Source: JAKAGZ01 sp964595355
GTDB lineage: Bacteria; Bacteroidota; Ignavibacteria; Ignavibacteriales; Ignavibacteriaceae
Assembly (NCBI GenBank): GCA_964595355.1
Contig: CAZQQD010000002.1
Span: 1-64,000 of the forward strand
Length of the DNA stretch: 64,000 nucleotides
Direction: 5' to 3'
The translations under genes and the position numbers were made by a program. A model generated the notes under the pieces. That model saw only the letters and a list, made by a program, of their open reading frames with translations. It had not been told where the DNA came from and made no database searches. Within the stretch, counting starts at the first letter, position 1. Every line of letters starts with the position of its first letter. Positions 9,616-17,002 of the stretch are shown one piece after another.

Positions 9616-9813
9616 TTATGTCAGCTTATAACCGGCGTTCTCAACAGCATTTTTTAAATCACTCTCTTTAATTTTATTCTCATCGTACTCAACTTCAGCT
9701 AACCCTATTTTTACATCTTTTACATTTATATCTAATTTCGCAAGTTCACTTTTTACAGCGCGAACACAGTGTTCGCAGGACATTCCTTCAATATTTAGTT
9801 TTTTTGTAGTCAT
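9616..9813 (-). CDS. copZ: CopZ-like heavy-metal-binding chaperone
   Basis: A 65-residue single HMA domain with the metal-binding motif GMSCEHC (Cys 13 and 16) and the ending NAVENAGYKL typical of Atx1/CopZ chaperones. It should bind Cu+ in the cytoplasm and hand it to the HMA domain of CopA, whose gene begins 32 bases downstream. The start ATG lies 47 bases from a motif that is repeated before the araC gene. The length is normal for the family. Confidence 0.92.
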   Translation of the reverse strand: MTTKKLNIEGMSCEHCVRAVKSELAKLDINVKDVKIGLAEVEYDENKIKESDLKNAVENAGYKLT

Positions 9814-9859
9814 TTTAAATGCCTCATTATCTTGTTATTTACAAGGCAATAATATTAAA

Positions 9860-9873
9860 ATGACGATGGAAAT
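9860..9873 (-). promoter_or_regulatory. Candidate copper operator/promoter motif before copZ
   Basis: The plus strand reads ATGACGATGGAAAT. The same 13-base core with one change (ATGACAATGGAAA) occurs at 10531 before the araC gene, and the two sit 47 and 48 bases from their start codons. On the coding strand this reads TTTCCATCGTCAT and could combine a -35 region with a binding site for the neighbouring regulator. Function is inferred from repetition and position only. Confidence 0.45.
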
Positions 9874-9907
9874 GCGTTACAATTATTGGTCTAAAGTTTA
9901 CAGAATT

Positions 9908-10483
9908 TTAAACCTTATCTAGGGGAATTCTTTTTTTGTTCTTGAGGTTTTTGTAGTGGCTGGGTGTAAAACCTGTGATTTGTTTGAATTGGTTTGATAA
10001 ATGTTGTACACTGCTGTAACCTAAGTTGTAAGCAATTTCACTTAGTGTTAATTCGTCATAAACCAAAAGCTCTTTAACTTTTTCGATTTTCTGGCTAATA
10101 ATAAATTTTTCAATTGTTTTGTCTTCAAGCGATGAGAACAGATGACTAATGTACTGGTAGGTTATATTTAAATTTTCCGAAAGGTATTTTGAAAAATTAA
10201 ATTTTTCTAATGAGCCGGGCTTACCATTTTGGATTTTTTCAATTATTAAAGTTTTTATCTTTTCAACCAGTTTACCCTGTTTATTGTCTAGCAATTCGAA
10301 ACCATTAATTTCCAGACTTTTTTTGATTTCATCTATATTTAAAGGTTTGTTATTAACTTCGATTATAGCTTCACCAAGTTCTACTTTGACAACATTTAAG
10401 CCAAATTTATGTAATTCATCATTAACTACTTTTATACATCTCGGGCAGACCATATTTTTTATATAAAGAGTTTGTGTTTCCAT
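9908..10483 (-). CDS. HMA-AraC fusion transcriptional regulator, probable copper sensor
   Basis: A 191-residue protein of two parts. Residues 1-65 form a heavy-metal-associated (HMA) fold with the metal motif MVCPRC (Cys 13 and 16). Residues about 90-185 form an AraC-type DNA-binding domain with the second helix-turn-helix segment LSEIAYNLGYSSVQHLSNQF and the TGFTPSHYK ending. The gene lies directly upstream of copZ and copA on the same strand with a 94-base gap, so it is very likely their metal-responsive activator, with HMA as the sensor. Similar proteins occur beside copper ATPases in Bacteroidota. The effector metal is an inference. A basic tail (KNKKR) follows the HTH. Confidence 0.85.
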   Translation of the reverse strand: METQTLYIKNMVCPRCIKVVNDELHKFGLNVVKVELGEAIIEVNNKPLNIDEIKKSLEINGFELLDNKQGKLVEKIKTLIIEKIQNGKPGSLEKFNFSKYLSENLNITYQYISHLFSSLEDKTIEKFIISQKIEKVKELLVYDELTLSEIAYNLGYSSVQHLSNQFKQITGFTPSHYKNLKNKKRIPLDKV

Positions 10484-10530
10484 TTAGAGACCAATTATAT
10501 TACAGCCAAGATACTGTAATATAAACTATA

Positions 10531-10544
10531 ATGACAATGGAAAA
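10531..10544 (-). promoter_or_regulatory. Second copy of the copper-module motif, before the araC gene
   Basis: ATGACAATGGAAAA on the plus strand, 48 bases from the araC start, matches the copy before copZ in 12 of 13 core positions. It suggests shared control and autoregulation. The intervening sequence differs, so this is not simply a duplicated promoter segment. Confidence 0.45.
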
Positions 10545-10580
10545 ATAAGGACTTGAAGGAATTATTTGGATAAGATGGGG

Positions 10581-11009
10581 TCAATCAGCTGTGGCAGTCT
10601 TAACTCTTAATTTGTGCATAGTACTAGGATCATCATTAGAATAGAAGCTATAAATATTAAAGACCTCATTTGCAGATTTCTTTTGTGGTTTTGGGATTAC
10701 ATAGTCATTATTGACCTCTTCAGGTACAGGCTCTTTTATAAGGTTGTTTGATTTAAGGATATTTTCTCCCTGATTAATTTCATTCAGTACTCTAAATTTT
10801 GAATTGTCTGATTTATTATCTTCTTCCACTTCTTGCGAGTCGTGAACTTCTAAAATCAGGCTGGAATCAAATATCCTCGGCTCTCTTTGATAAGGCTTTA
10901 CACAGTTTCTATTTTTAATTTTGTAGACTACAAAGGAAATTACAAATGTGATAGATGTCAATAATGCAAAAATACCTAGTGAGGCCTTAATAATTGGTAT
11001 TAGTTCCAT
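10581..11009 (-). CDS. Single-pass membrane protein of unknown function
   Basis: A 142-residue protein with one hydrophobic segment at about residues 8-28 (GIFALLTSITFVISFVVY) and then a basic stretch, so the charged, low-complexity C-terminal part probably faces the cytoplasm. The soluble part is acidic and polar, with no motif I recognise. The C-terminus is richer in aromatic residues (IYSFYSND). It lies upstream of the copper regulator on the same strand, 97 bases apart, but nothing links it to metal handling. Confidence that it is a real gene is moderate; function is unknown. Confidence 0.6.
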   Translation of the reverse strand: MELIPIIKASLGIFALLTSITFVISFVVYKIKNRNCVKPYQREPRIFDSSLILEVHDSQEVEEDNKSDNSKFRVLNEINQGENILKSNNLIKEPVPEEVNNDYVIPKPQKKSANEVFNIYSFYSNDDPSTMHKLRVKTATAD

Positions 11010-11334
11010 GTTTTCCCTTAAAGATAATTAATATCCCCATTTCTTTTAGAATTTCAACAATTTTGGTGCCACAGAACATACCTTTCCTAATAATGCATTT
11101 TTGGTGCAAAATAAACACAAAAGGTCATAATTTTTTATCATTTTGAGACATAACTCCATAGCCGGGTAGAAAAGATACAGAAAAATGAGCAAAAATTAGT
11201 TGGTTATAGACTATTTTGTCCATTTTCTGTTTAAAAATGATTAAATATAAAAGATCCTATTTAAGAACAGAAATAGGAGTAGGGAGTCCCTGATAAGTTG
11301 ATTTTACAGGAAATGTTTGATAATTTAACTCTCT
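11010..11334. other. Non-coding stretch upstream of the HU gene
   Basis: Between the divergent membrane-protein gene and hup there are about 370 bases with no convincing gene. The sequence is AT-rich and contains several poly-A/T runs and a short GGGAGTCCC palindrome near 11282. It should hold promoters in both directions; I could not place a -35/-10 pair with confidence. Confidence 0.5.
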
Positions 11335-11356
11335 AATTTATAAAGACTTATAAATT
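11335..11356. repeat. Perfect inverted repeat just upstream of hup
   Basis: AATTTATAA at 11335-11343 and TTATAAATT at 11348-11356 form a perfect 9-bp inverted repeat around AGAC, 24 bases before the hup start codon. It could be an operator or a 5'-UTR hairpin. Being all A/T in the arms, chance is not excluded. Confidence 0.4.
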
Positions 11357-11379
11357 ATTAATAATCAAAAGGTGGCAAT

Positions 11380-11676
11380 ATGACCAAAGCAGATATTGTC
11401 GATAAGGTTGCATCTGGAACGGGCTTAACAAAACTGGAAACTGAAGCTATTATTGAAGGCTTTTTCAAGACAGTTATTGAATCTCTGAAAGAAGGCAAAG
11501 GAATTGAGATAAGAGGATTTGGAAGTTATAAAGTAAAAAAGAAAAATGCCCGTCAGGCACGAAACCCTAAAACGGGAGAATCAGTCTTTGTGCCCGAACA
11601 TTATGTGCCGACTTTTAAATTTTCAAAAGATTTTAAAGAAATGGTCAACAAAGGAATGAAAGAACGGGAGCAGTAA
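11380..11676 (+). CDS. HU/IHF family DNA-binding protein
   Basis: A 98-residue histone-like protein with the full HU pattern: the N-terminal helix MTKADIVDKVA, the core motif EIRGFGSYKV, the DNA-inserting arm with ARNPKTGE around Pro 66, and a terminal helix KFSKDFKEMVNKG. It forms a dimer that bends DNA and organises the nucleoid. A GGTGG sequence lies 6 bases before the ATG. The zinc-ribbon/TPR gene starts 5 bases after its stop, so it heads a three-gene unit. I cannot tell HU from IHF subtype. Confidence 0.93.
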   Translation: MTKADIVDKVASGTGLTKLETEAIIEGFFKTVIESLKEGKGIEIRGFGSYKVKKKNARQARNPKTGESVFVPEHYVPTFKFSKDFKEMVNKGMKEREQ

Positions 11677-11681
11677 TAAAT

Positions 11682-12575
11682 ATGTTCAAGTTTTGTCCTG
11701 AGTGTGGCATTAAACTGGACAAAGAATTTAAATTTTGTCCTGAATGTGGTGTTAAGCTGGAAAATTTGAATCAGCAAAATTCTTTTGATAATGAAACAAA
11801 AGAAGTGGTTGTTTGCAATAATTGTGGTGAAGAAAACAGCACTGAAAATGTAGTTTGTGCAGGCTGTGGAATAAGGTTGAAGGATAAAGCAGAAGTCAAA
11901 AATAAAAATATTGAGACTTCACCGGTAGAAAAGAAAAAATCGCATCACCATCATAAGAAAAAATCAAAGCAAAACAGTACTTCCAAAGGAAATCAGCGAC
12001 AGTCTCAACAGAAAACTTTAAATAAGAAAGAGCTTTATATTATAACCGGAATACTGTTGGTGGCTGTAGTCCTGATACTAAGTTTTTCCGGCGTACTTGA
12101 TTCAAAAAAAATCACTGAAACCAATGTGGGAGTAAACCAAGGTGAAGGATCCGGTGTAAATCTAAATAATATTCAAAAAATAAATGACCTGGAAGCCCAT
12201 GTAAAAGCAAATCCAGATGATAAAGAATCGTTGCTTGCTTTAGCACATCTAAAAAATGATTCAGGTTTGTATGAACAGGCAATAATAAATTACAAACAAT
12301 ACCTTAAAATGCAACCTGGTGATGCTGATGCAAGAGTAGATATGGGCGTTTGTTATTACAACCTTGGTGATTTTAATACTGCTATCAGTGAAATGGAAAG
12401 TGCCTTAAAATATAATCCTCGCCATCAGATAGCATTTTTAAATTTAGGAATTGTAAACTTATCAGCTGGAAATTTAGAAAAGTCAAAAGAGTGGCTGAAC
12501 AAAGCCGTTAATCAAAACCCAAACAATGATATTGGCAAAAGAGCTAAGGAATTATTAGAATCACATACAAAATAA
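11682..12575 (+). CDS. Zinc-ribbon, single-TM, TPR-repeat protein
   Basis: A 297-residue protein. The first 60 residues hold CxxC pairs: FCPECG twice (residues about 4-9 and 18-23) and CNNCG with CAGCG, which could make two zinc ribbons. A very basic linker with four histidines in a row follows (about 85-112), then one membrane helix (about 117-138). The C-terminal half has about three tetratricopeptide repeats (for example YEQAIINYKQYLKMQPGDADA and NYNLGDF-type units). The topology suggests zinc ribbons inside and TPRs outside the membrane, or the reverse. Function is unknown; it probably scaffolds other proteins. It is co-transcribed with HU and the small basic protein. Confidence 0.8.
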   Translation: MFKFCPECGIKLDKEFKFCPECGVKLENLNQQNSFDNETKEVVVCNNCGEENSTENVVCAGCGIRLKDKAEVKNKNIETSPVEKKKSHHHHKKKSKQNSTSKGNQRQSQQKTLNKKELYIITGILLVAVVLILSFSGVLDSKKITETNVGVNQGEGSGVNLNNIQKINDLEAHVKANPDDKESLLALAHLKNDSGLYEQAIINYKQYLKMQPGDADARVDMGVCYYNLGDFNTAISEMESALKYNPRHQIAFLNLGIVNLSAGNLEKSKEWLNKAVNQNPNNDIGKRAKELLESHTK

Positions 12576-12589
12576 ATTGGAGGTAACTA

Positions 12590-12685
12590 ATGCCTTGCGG
12601 CAAAAAAAGGAAACGTCATAAAATGGCGACCCACAAAAGGAAAAAAAGACTGAGAAAAAATAGGCATAAAAAAAGAGCCAGATAA
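12590..12685 (+). CDS. AURKAIP1/COX24-domain small basic ribosome-associated protein
   Basis: An ORF of only 31 codons that reads MPCGKKRKRH, then KMATHKRKKR, then LRKNRHKKRAR. It has an ideal ribosome binding site (TTGGAGG, 6 bases before ATG). The HKRKKRLRKNRHKK core is the AURKAIP1/COX24 (mS38-like) signature, found in mitochondrial small-subunit protein mS38 and in short bacterial homologues. It is therefore almost certainly a ribosomal or ribosome-associated peptide binding rRNA. It ends the HU operon 22 bases before a strong terminator. Its size makes it easy to miss in gene prediction. Confidence 0.9.
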   Translation: MPCGKKRKRHKMATHKRKKRLRKNRHKKRAR

Positions 12686-12706
12686 TTTTTCAATTTTTTA
12701 TTGATG

Positions 12707-12740
12707 GGCAGGTGTTATGTTACATTTGCCTATTTTTTTT
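12707..12740 (+). terminator. Rho-independent terminator of the HU operon
   Basis: A 9-bp stem (12707-12715 with 12722-12730, two G-T pairs) around a 6-base loop, followed directly by TATTTTTTTT. It separates the HU operon from tRNA-Thr. Confidence 0.85.
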
Positions 12741-12752
12741 ATACTATTGCAA

Positions 12753-12825
12753 GCCATCTTAGCTCAGCTGGTAGAGCAAATCATTCGTAATGATTAGGTC
12801 GCCGGTTCGAATCCGGCAGATGGCT
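12753..12825 (+). tRNA. tRNA-Thr (anticodon CGT)
   Basis: A complete 73-base cloverleaf: acceptor GCCATCT/AGATGGC, D arm with AGCTGGTAGA, anticodon stem AATCA/TGATT around the loop TTCGTAA with anticodon CGT (reads ACG), and the T arm GCCGG-TTCGAAT-CCGGC. The CCA end is not encoded. Confidence 0.96.
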
Positions 12826-13252
12826 CACCCTTAAAGAGACCTACCACAAAAGTATTTTTGAAACTTAATTTTATGTTTTGAATAACTAAGTGATGGAATA
12901 TTTAATGTCACAAAAAATTTTTTCAGATTGCAAATAAAAAATATGGTTTAACATCAAATTATTTTTTATCAATCAAACTCAACTCCGATTCAATAAGAGA
13001 TCTTTCCTGGTAATTTACTTTAATGTTCAAAGTAATATTTAATTTGTTTACATTACCCATACATCAGTTTTTATATTAAATATTTTAAAGAAAATTGATA
13101 AAGTATTTTATCGGCTGCATTTAATTAATCTCCCCAAAACCCCTCTATTTAATCTCTTTCATTTATAAGAATTTACCTGATCCCTTAAAGTAATCTCTTA
13201 AGTATTTAAAATCGTTATTTGGGAAACTTGTGGAGAAAGTTGAAAAAACTTC
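12826..13252. other. Non-coding spacer between tRNA-Thr and the dcw promoter
   Basis: About 430 AT-rich bases with no ORF that looks like a gene in any frame. There is a partial MraZ-like TGGGA at 13220 and a TGGAG at 13231, but they are not in the correct 10-base register with the three main boxes. No tRNA or obvious structured RNA is visible. Confidence 0.5.
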
Positions 13253-13284
13253 TTGACAATTGACAATAATTTCCCTTATTTTGG
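13253..13284 (+). promoter_or_regulatory. Probable dcw operon promoter
   Basis: TTGACA at 13253-13258 is followed about 18 bases later by TATTTT at 13277-13282 (also readable as a near-match to the Bacteroidota TAnnTTTG element). The MraZ boxes begin inside or right after it, where a bound repressor would block initiation. Confidence 0.5.
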
Positions 13285-13306
13285 GGAGTAGTGGGGAATT
13301 GTGGTG
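13282..13306 (+). promoter_or_regulatory. MraZ-binding boxes upstream of mraZ
   Basis: Three direct repeats TGGGG (13282), TGGGG (13292) and TGGTG (13302), each separated by exactly 5 bases. This is the known MraZ operator layout (TGGGN repeats at 10-base spacing), and it lies 26-50 bases before the mraZ start. It predicts autorepression of the dcw cluster by MraZ. Confidence 0.75.
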
Positions 13307-13331
13307 AAAAAGACCAAATAAGGATTTAAGC

Positions 13332-13769
13332 TTGTTTAGAGGACAATTTACATACTCAGTAGATGCAAAAGGAAGAGTAAGCATCCCTGCAAAACTTCGT
13401 AAACATGTTTCGCCTGGGGCAAACGATACTTTTGTAATGACCAGGGGAACAGGAAAGTGTATCGATGTTTATCCACTCGATCAATGGCTTGTCTTCGAAA
13501 AGAAACTTGAAGAGTTAAATCCGTTCGATCCACAGAAGGCAAAATTCATTAGAATGATTTTACAACACGCAGCTGAAGATACACTGGATTCGCAATCAAG
13601 AATTTTAATTCCTCAGACACTATTGGAATACTCAGGCATTAAAAAAGAAGTGATCATCCTTGGTGCATTAAAAAAAATTGAAATTTGGAATCCGAAAGAA
13701 TTTGATGAGTATCTGAAGTCAACTAAAGAAACTTACGAAGAAATTGCAGCTAAAGTAATGGCGCCGTGA
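13332..13769 (+). CDS. mraZ: Transcriptional regulator MraZ
   Basis: A 145-residue protein with two SpoVT/AbrB-like repeats: DAKGRVSIPAKLR near residues 11-23 and DSQSRILIPQTL near residues 83-94. It forms a ring-shaped DNA-binding oligomer that represses the dcw operon and overlaps in function with RsmH. The start is a TTG, supported by the universal MFRGQFTYSVDAKGR beginning and a TAAGGA 9 bases upstream. Three MraZ boxes lie just before it. Its stop overlaps the rsmH start (TGATG). Confidence 0.95.
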   Translation: MFRGQFTYSVDAKGRVSIPAKLRKHVSPGANDTFVMTRGTGKCIDVYPLDQWLVFEKKLEELNPFDPQKAKFIRMILQHAAEDTLDSQSRILIPQTLLEYSGIKKEVIILGALKKIEIWNPKEFDEYLKSTKETYEEIAAKVMAP

Positions 13770-14692
13770 TGGAGTCACATCATACGCCGGTTTTATTAAA
13801 CGAAAGTATTGAATACCTGATAACTGATAAATCAGGTATTTATTTTGATGGAACTTTAGGGTTTGGCGGACATTCGGAACAAATGTTAAAAAAATTAAAT
13901 GATGATGCGTTACTCATAGCAACCGATGTGGATTTAGATGCATTTAACTTTACGAAAAAAAAATTTAATGAAGAAAAGAGAATGAGAATTTACAATTTCA
14001 ATTTTGCCCAAATAGGACCAATATCCAAAATTGAATTGGTGCAACAATTCACAGGAATCTTTGCTGATCTGGGAGTATCATCTTTTCAACTTGATAATCC
14101 GAGTTCTGGTTTTACATATCAGAAAGAAGCAGAGTTAGATCTTAGAATGGATAAATCAAAAGCAGTTAGCGCAGCAGATATTGTTAATTCATTTTCTGAA
14201 GAAGACATTGCAAATATTATTTACGAATATGGTGAAGAAAGAAACTCAAGAAAGATAGCGAGCAAAATATTACAGAGTAGAACAGCTAAAAAGATTGTTT
14301 CGACTAAACAATTGAGAGAAATTATTTCTGAGATTACACCTGAAAGATTTTTGGTAAAAACGTTATCAAGAGTATTCCAGGCTCTTCGTATTTATGTAAA
14401 TGATGAGCTTGGTGTTTTAAAGACCTTTTTGAATGATTCCGTCTCGTTACTTAAAATGGGTGGAAGAATAGTTATTCTGTCTTATCACTCTCTGGAAGAC
14501 AGGATAGTTAAAGAACATTTTAGGTACGAAACACTTGATTGCATTTGTCCAAAGGACTTTCCGGTTTGTAAATGTGACAAAGAACAGAGGTTAAACATAT
14601 TAACGAAGAAACCTGTTGTACCCTCTGAGAATGAAATAAGAAGTAACATTCGTGCACGAAGTGCTAAACTAAGAGTTGCGGAGAGAGTATGA
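13769..14692 (+). CDS. rsmH: 16S rRNA (cytosine1402-N4)-methyltransferase RsmH
   Basis: A SAM-dependent methyltransferase of about 307 residues. It starts MESHHTPVLL, has the SAM-binding stretch FDGTLGFGGHSEQML, the ADLGVSSFQLD motif, and the C-terminal VILSYHSLEDRIVK and IRSNIRARSAKLR segments diagnostic of RsmH (MraW). It methylates N4 of C1402 in the ribosomal decoding site. I chose ATG 13769, which overlaps the mraZ stop, over an in-frame GTG at 13766. It overlaps ftsL by 4 bases. Confidence 0.96.
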   Translation: MESHHTPVLLNESIEYLITDKSGIYFDGTLGFGGHSEQMLKKLNDDALLIATDVDLDAFNFTKKKFNEEKRMRIYNFNFAQIGPISKIELVQQFTGIFADLGVSSFQLDNPSSGFTYQKEAELDLRMDKSKAVSAADIVNSFSEEDIANIIYEYGEERNSRKIASKILQSRTAKKIVSTKQLREIISEITPERFLVKTLSRVFQALRIYVNDELGVLKTFLNDSVSLLKMGGRIVILSYHSLEDRIVKEHFRYETLDCICPKDFPVCKCDKEQRLNILTKKPVVPSENEIRSNIRARSAKLRVAERV

Positions 14693-15018
14693 AAAAAAAT
14701 TCGAAATCTAAAATTGCCTCAGCTCTCTTTCTACTGATAGTTTTTACTCTATTGGGGCTTGGATATGTAAGTGTGAAACTAAAGTGCGAAGCTATGATAA
14801 AAGAAAAATTTTTGTTAGGAGAAAAACTGAAAGCCATTAGCAATCATAATACTGCCTTATTGGGTCAGAGACAGGATTTAACGTCAGAAGAGAGAATTGT
14901 TGAAATTGCTAAAAACGAACTGGGAATGGTAGTAGATACACGACCACAGATGAAGGTGAAAGTTAATAAAAAGAAGATAGATAAAATTGATAAAATATTG
15001 AAAAAGAAATATGAATAG
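14689..15018 (+). CDS. ftsL: FtsL-like cell division protein
   Basis: A 109-residue protein with a short basic N-terminus, one membrane helix (about residues 11-28) and a heptad-rich extracytoplasmic helix (about 33-70), followed by the AKNELGMV segment and a lysine-rich tail. Size, topology and the position between rsmH and the PBP gene identify it as the FtsL slot; sequence conservation in this family is low. It should pair with FtsB/DivIC-type and FtsQ proteins at the septum. It overlaps the genes on both sides (4 and 8 bases). Confidence 0.82.
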   Translation: MKKNSKSKIASALFLLIVFTLLGLGYVSVKLKCEAMIKEKFLLGEKLKAISNHNTALLGQRQDLTSEERIVEIAKNELGMVVDTRPQMKVKVNKKKIDKIDKILKKKYE

Positions 15019-17002
15019 CTCAAGAGCAATTATTATAACAGTTTTTGTCTTATTGCTTTTTATTGCTTTAGTAATCAAACTGGTTGATATCCAGATTGTA
15101 AAGAGTGAAGAGCTCAAATATTATGCTCAAAGACAGCAAACCAATTTAGAAAAGATTGATGCTGAAAGAGGGTTAATCTATGATAGAAATAACGTGTTAC
15201 TCGTTTATAATAGAAACGACTATTCATTTTATCTTGATTTAAGAATGGTCTCCAAATCTGGGAAAGATAAAATTGCGCAGAAATTTTCTTCAATATTCGG
15301 CAGAAGTAAGAATTATTACTATAACCTGATGAGTGATTCAGGAAAAACGATTTGTTTGGAAAAAAAGGCTCCGGGCCAGAAGGCTTTTCAGCTTACAAAC
15401 TTTAAAATAAACGGATTGTTTTATAGAGAAGATCCAACCAGGGTTTATCACTATGATGATGTGGCTTCACATGTTCTTGGATTTGTAGGCAACGATGGTC
15501 AGGGTGTAAACGGCATCGAAAGATCTTTTAACAAACAACTAAGCGGTGAAGATGGAACACGTCTGGTTGAAAGAGACGCTGTGGGAGATATGATTACAAT
15601 ATCCGAAGAAGAAACCAAACCCGCAGTACCGGGTGATAATTTAGTTTTAACTATTAATAAAACCTATCAGTCAATTCTCGAAGAAGAACTTAAGAATGGT
15701 TTGTCCACTTACGGCGGAGTATCTGCGGTTGGAATTATTATGGACCCGAATACCGGGGAAATACTCGCACTTGCAAATATGAATGATTACAATCCAAACG
15801 AATATTGGAATTATACCGATGACGAAAGAAGAGACAAAGCAGTAACCGACACTTATGAACCTGGTTCTACGTTTAAAGGAATTTCGATGTCGGCATTGCT
15901 TGATCAAAATCTTGTAAATGAAAATCAAAAAGTATATGTCGAAAATGGAAAGTATAGATTTAGAAATGTCACCATTTATGATACGCACGAACACACATGG
16001 CTTACTGCAAAAGGAGTTGTGGAAGAATCAAGCAATATTGGAATGACAAAACTAGTTCAGAATATCGACGATGATTTGTTCTATAAATATGTGCGTGCGT
16101 TTGGTTTTGGAAATTATACGTCAATCGATCTTCCCGGTGAAGTAAAGGGCAAGTTGAAAAAACCAAATGAATGGTCGGCAATTACTAAAGCATATATGTC
16201 TTTTGGATACGAAATTGCTGTTACTCCCATACAAATGATCACGGCATATTCTGCAATTATAAATGGTGGAATTTTGTACCAACCGCAAATTATTAAAAAA
16301 GTTGTTGCGCACGACGGGACAGTATTAACTGAAAATACACCGAAAGAAATCAGAAGAGTTATTTCTTCCAAAACATCTGCAGATATGAGAAATATTTTTG
16401 TAGGTGTTGTAAATAAAGGGACGGGAAAAAATGCTAAGCTGGATTTTATAACTGTGGGCGGTAAAACAGGAACTTCTCAAAGACTGGTGAACGGCAGCTA
16501 TTCAAAAACAAACTATAATTCTTCTTTCATTGGATTTTTCCCAGCTGATGATCCTAAAATAATCTGCTTTGTATTAGTTAATTCTCCTAAAAAAGGAAGG
16601 TATGGAGGACAGGTTGCTGCACCAATTTTCAAAAATGTTGCACAAAGAATTATAAATACAGATGTAAACTATTTTGAAGAGCAACCAGAAGATAAACAAA
16701 ATAATGTGAAGGTTGTTTTTACAAGCAATAAGCAGGAAGATAAACAAATACCCTCTACACAACCAACTAAAATTTTGACAAATGATCTAAACTCTTTTTC
16801 GAAAAGTAAAATGCCAGATCTTTCTAACTATAGCTTACGAGACGGTATAAAGATTTTAAGTGAACTGGGAATTAAATATAGAGTTAATGGCTCAGGTGTA
16901 ATTGTTTCACAAAGTATTAAACCCGGAGAAAAAATTTCGAAAGGACTGGTCTGCAATTTGGATTGCAAAGAAGTTCAAATTAATGGTGCATCAGTTTATT
17001 GA
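15011..17002 (+). CDS. ftsI: Class B penicillin-binding protein (FtsI/PBP2x type) with PASTA domain
   Basis: A 663-residue septal transpeptidase. It has an N-terminal membrane anchor (about 7-25), a PBP dimerisation domain starting QRQQTNLEKIDAERG, and a transpeptidase domain with the catalytic SxxK at Ser 286 (STFK), SSN at 340-342 and KTG at 485-487. A single PASTA domain occupies about residues 600-655 (MPDLSNYSLRDG to SKGLV), as in Gram-positive PBP2x-like proteins. With FtsW it makes septal peptidoglycan. The region between the two (about 560-595) is a polar linker. It overlaps murE by one base (TGATG). Confidence 0.95.
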   Translation: MNSSRAIIITVFVLLLFIALVIKLVDIQIVKSEELKYYAQRQQTNLEKIDAERGLIYDRNNVLLVYNRNDYSFYLDLRMVSKSGKDKIAQKFSSIFGRSKNYYYNLMSDSGKTICLEKKAPGQKAFQLTNFKINGLFYREDPTRVYHYDDVASHVLGFVGNDGQGVNGIERSFNKQLSGEDGTRLVERDAVGDMITISEEETKPAVPGDNLVLTINKTYQSILEEELKNGLSTYGGVSAVGIIMDPNTGEILALANMNDYNPNEYWNYTDDERRDKAVTDTYEPGSTFKGISMSALLDQNLVNENQKVYVENGKYRFRNVTIYDTHEHTWLTAKGVVEESSNIGMTKLVQNIDDDLFYKYVRAFGFGNYTSIDLPGEVKGKLKKPNEWSAITKAYMSFGYEIAVTPIQMITAYSAIINGGILYQPQIIKKVVAHDGTVLTENTPKEIRRVISSKTSADMRNIFVGVVNKGTGKNAKLDFITVGGKTGTSQRLVNGSYSKTNYNSSFIGFFPADDPKIICFVLVNSPKKGRYGGQVAAPIFKNVAQRIINTDVNYFEEQPEDKQNNVKVVFTSNKQEDKQIPSTQPTKILTNDLNSFSKSKMPDLSNYSLRDGIKILSELGIKYRVNGSGVIVSQSIKPGEKISKGLVCNLDCKEVQINGASVY

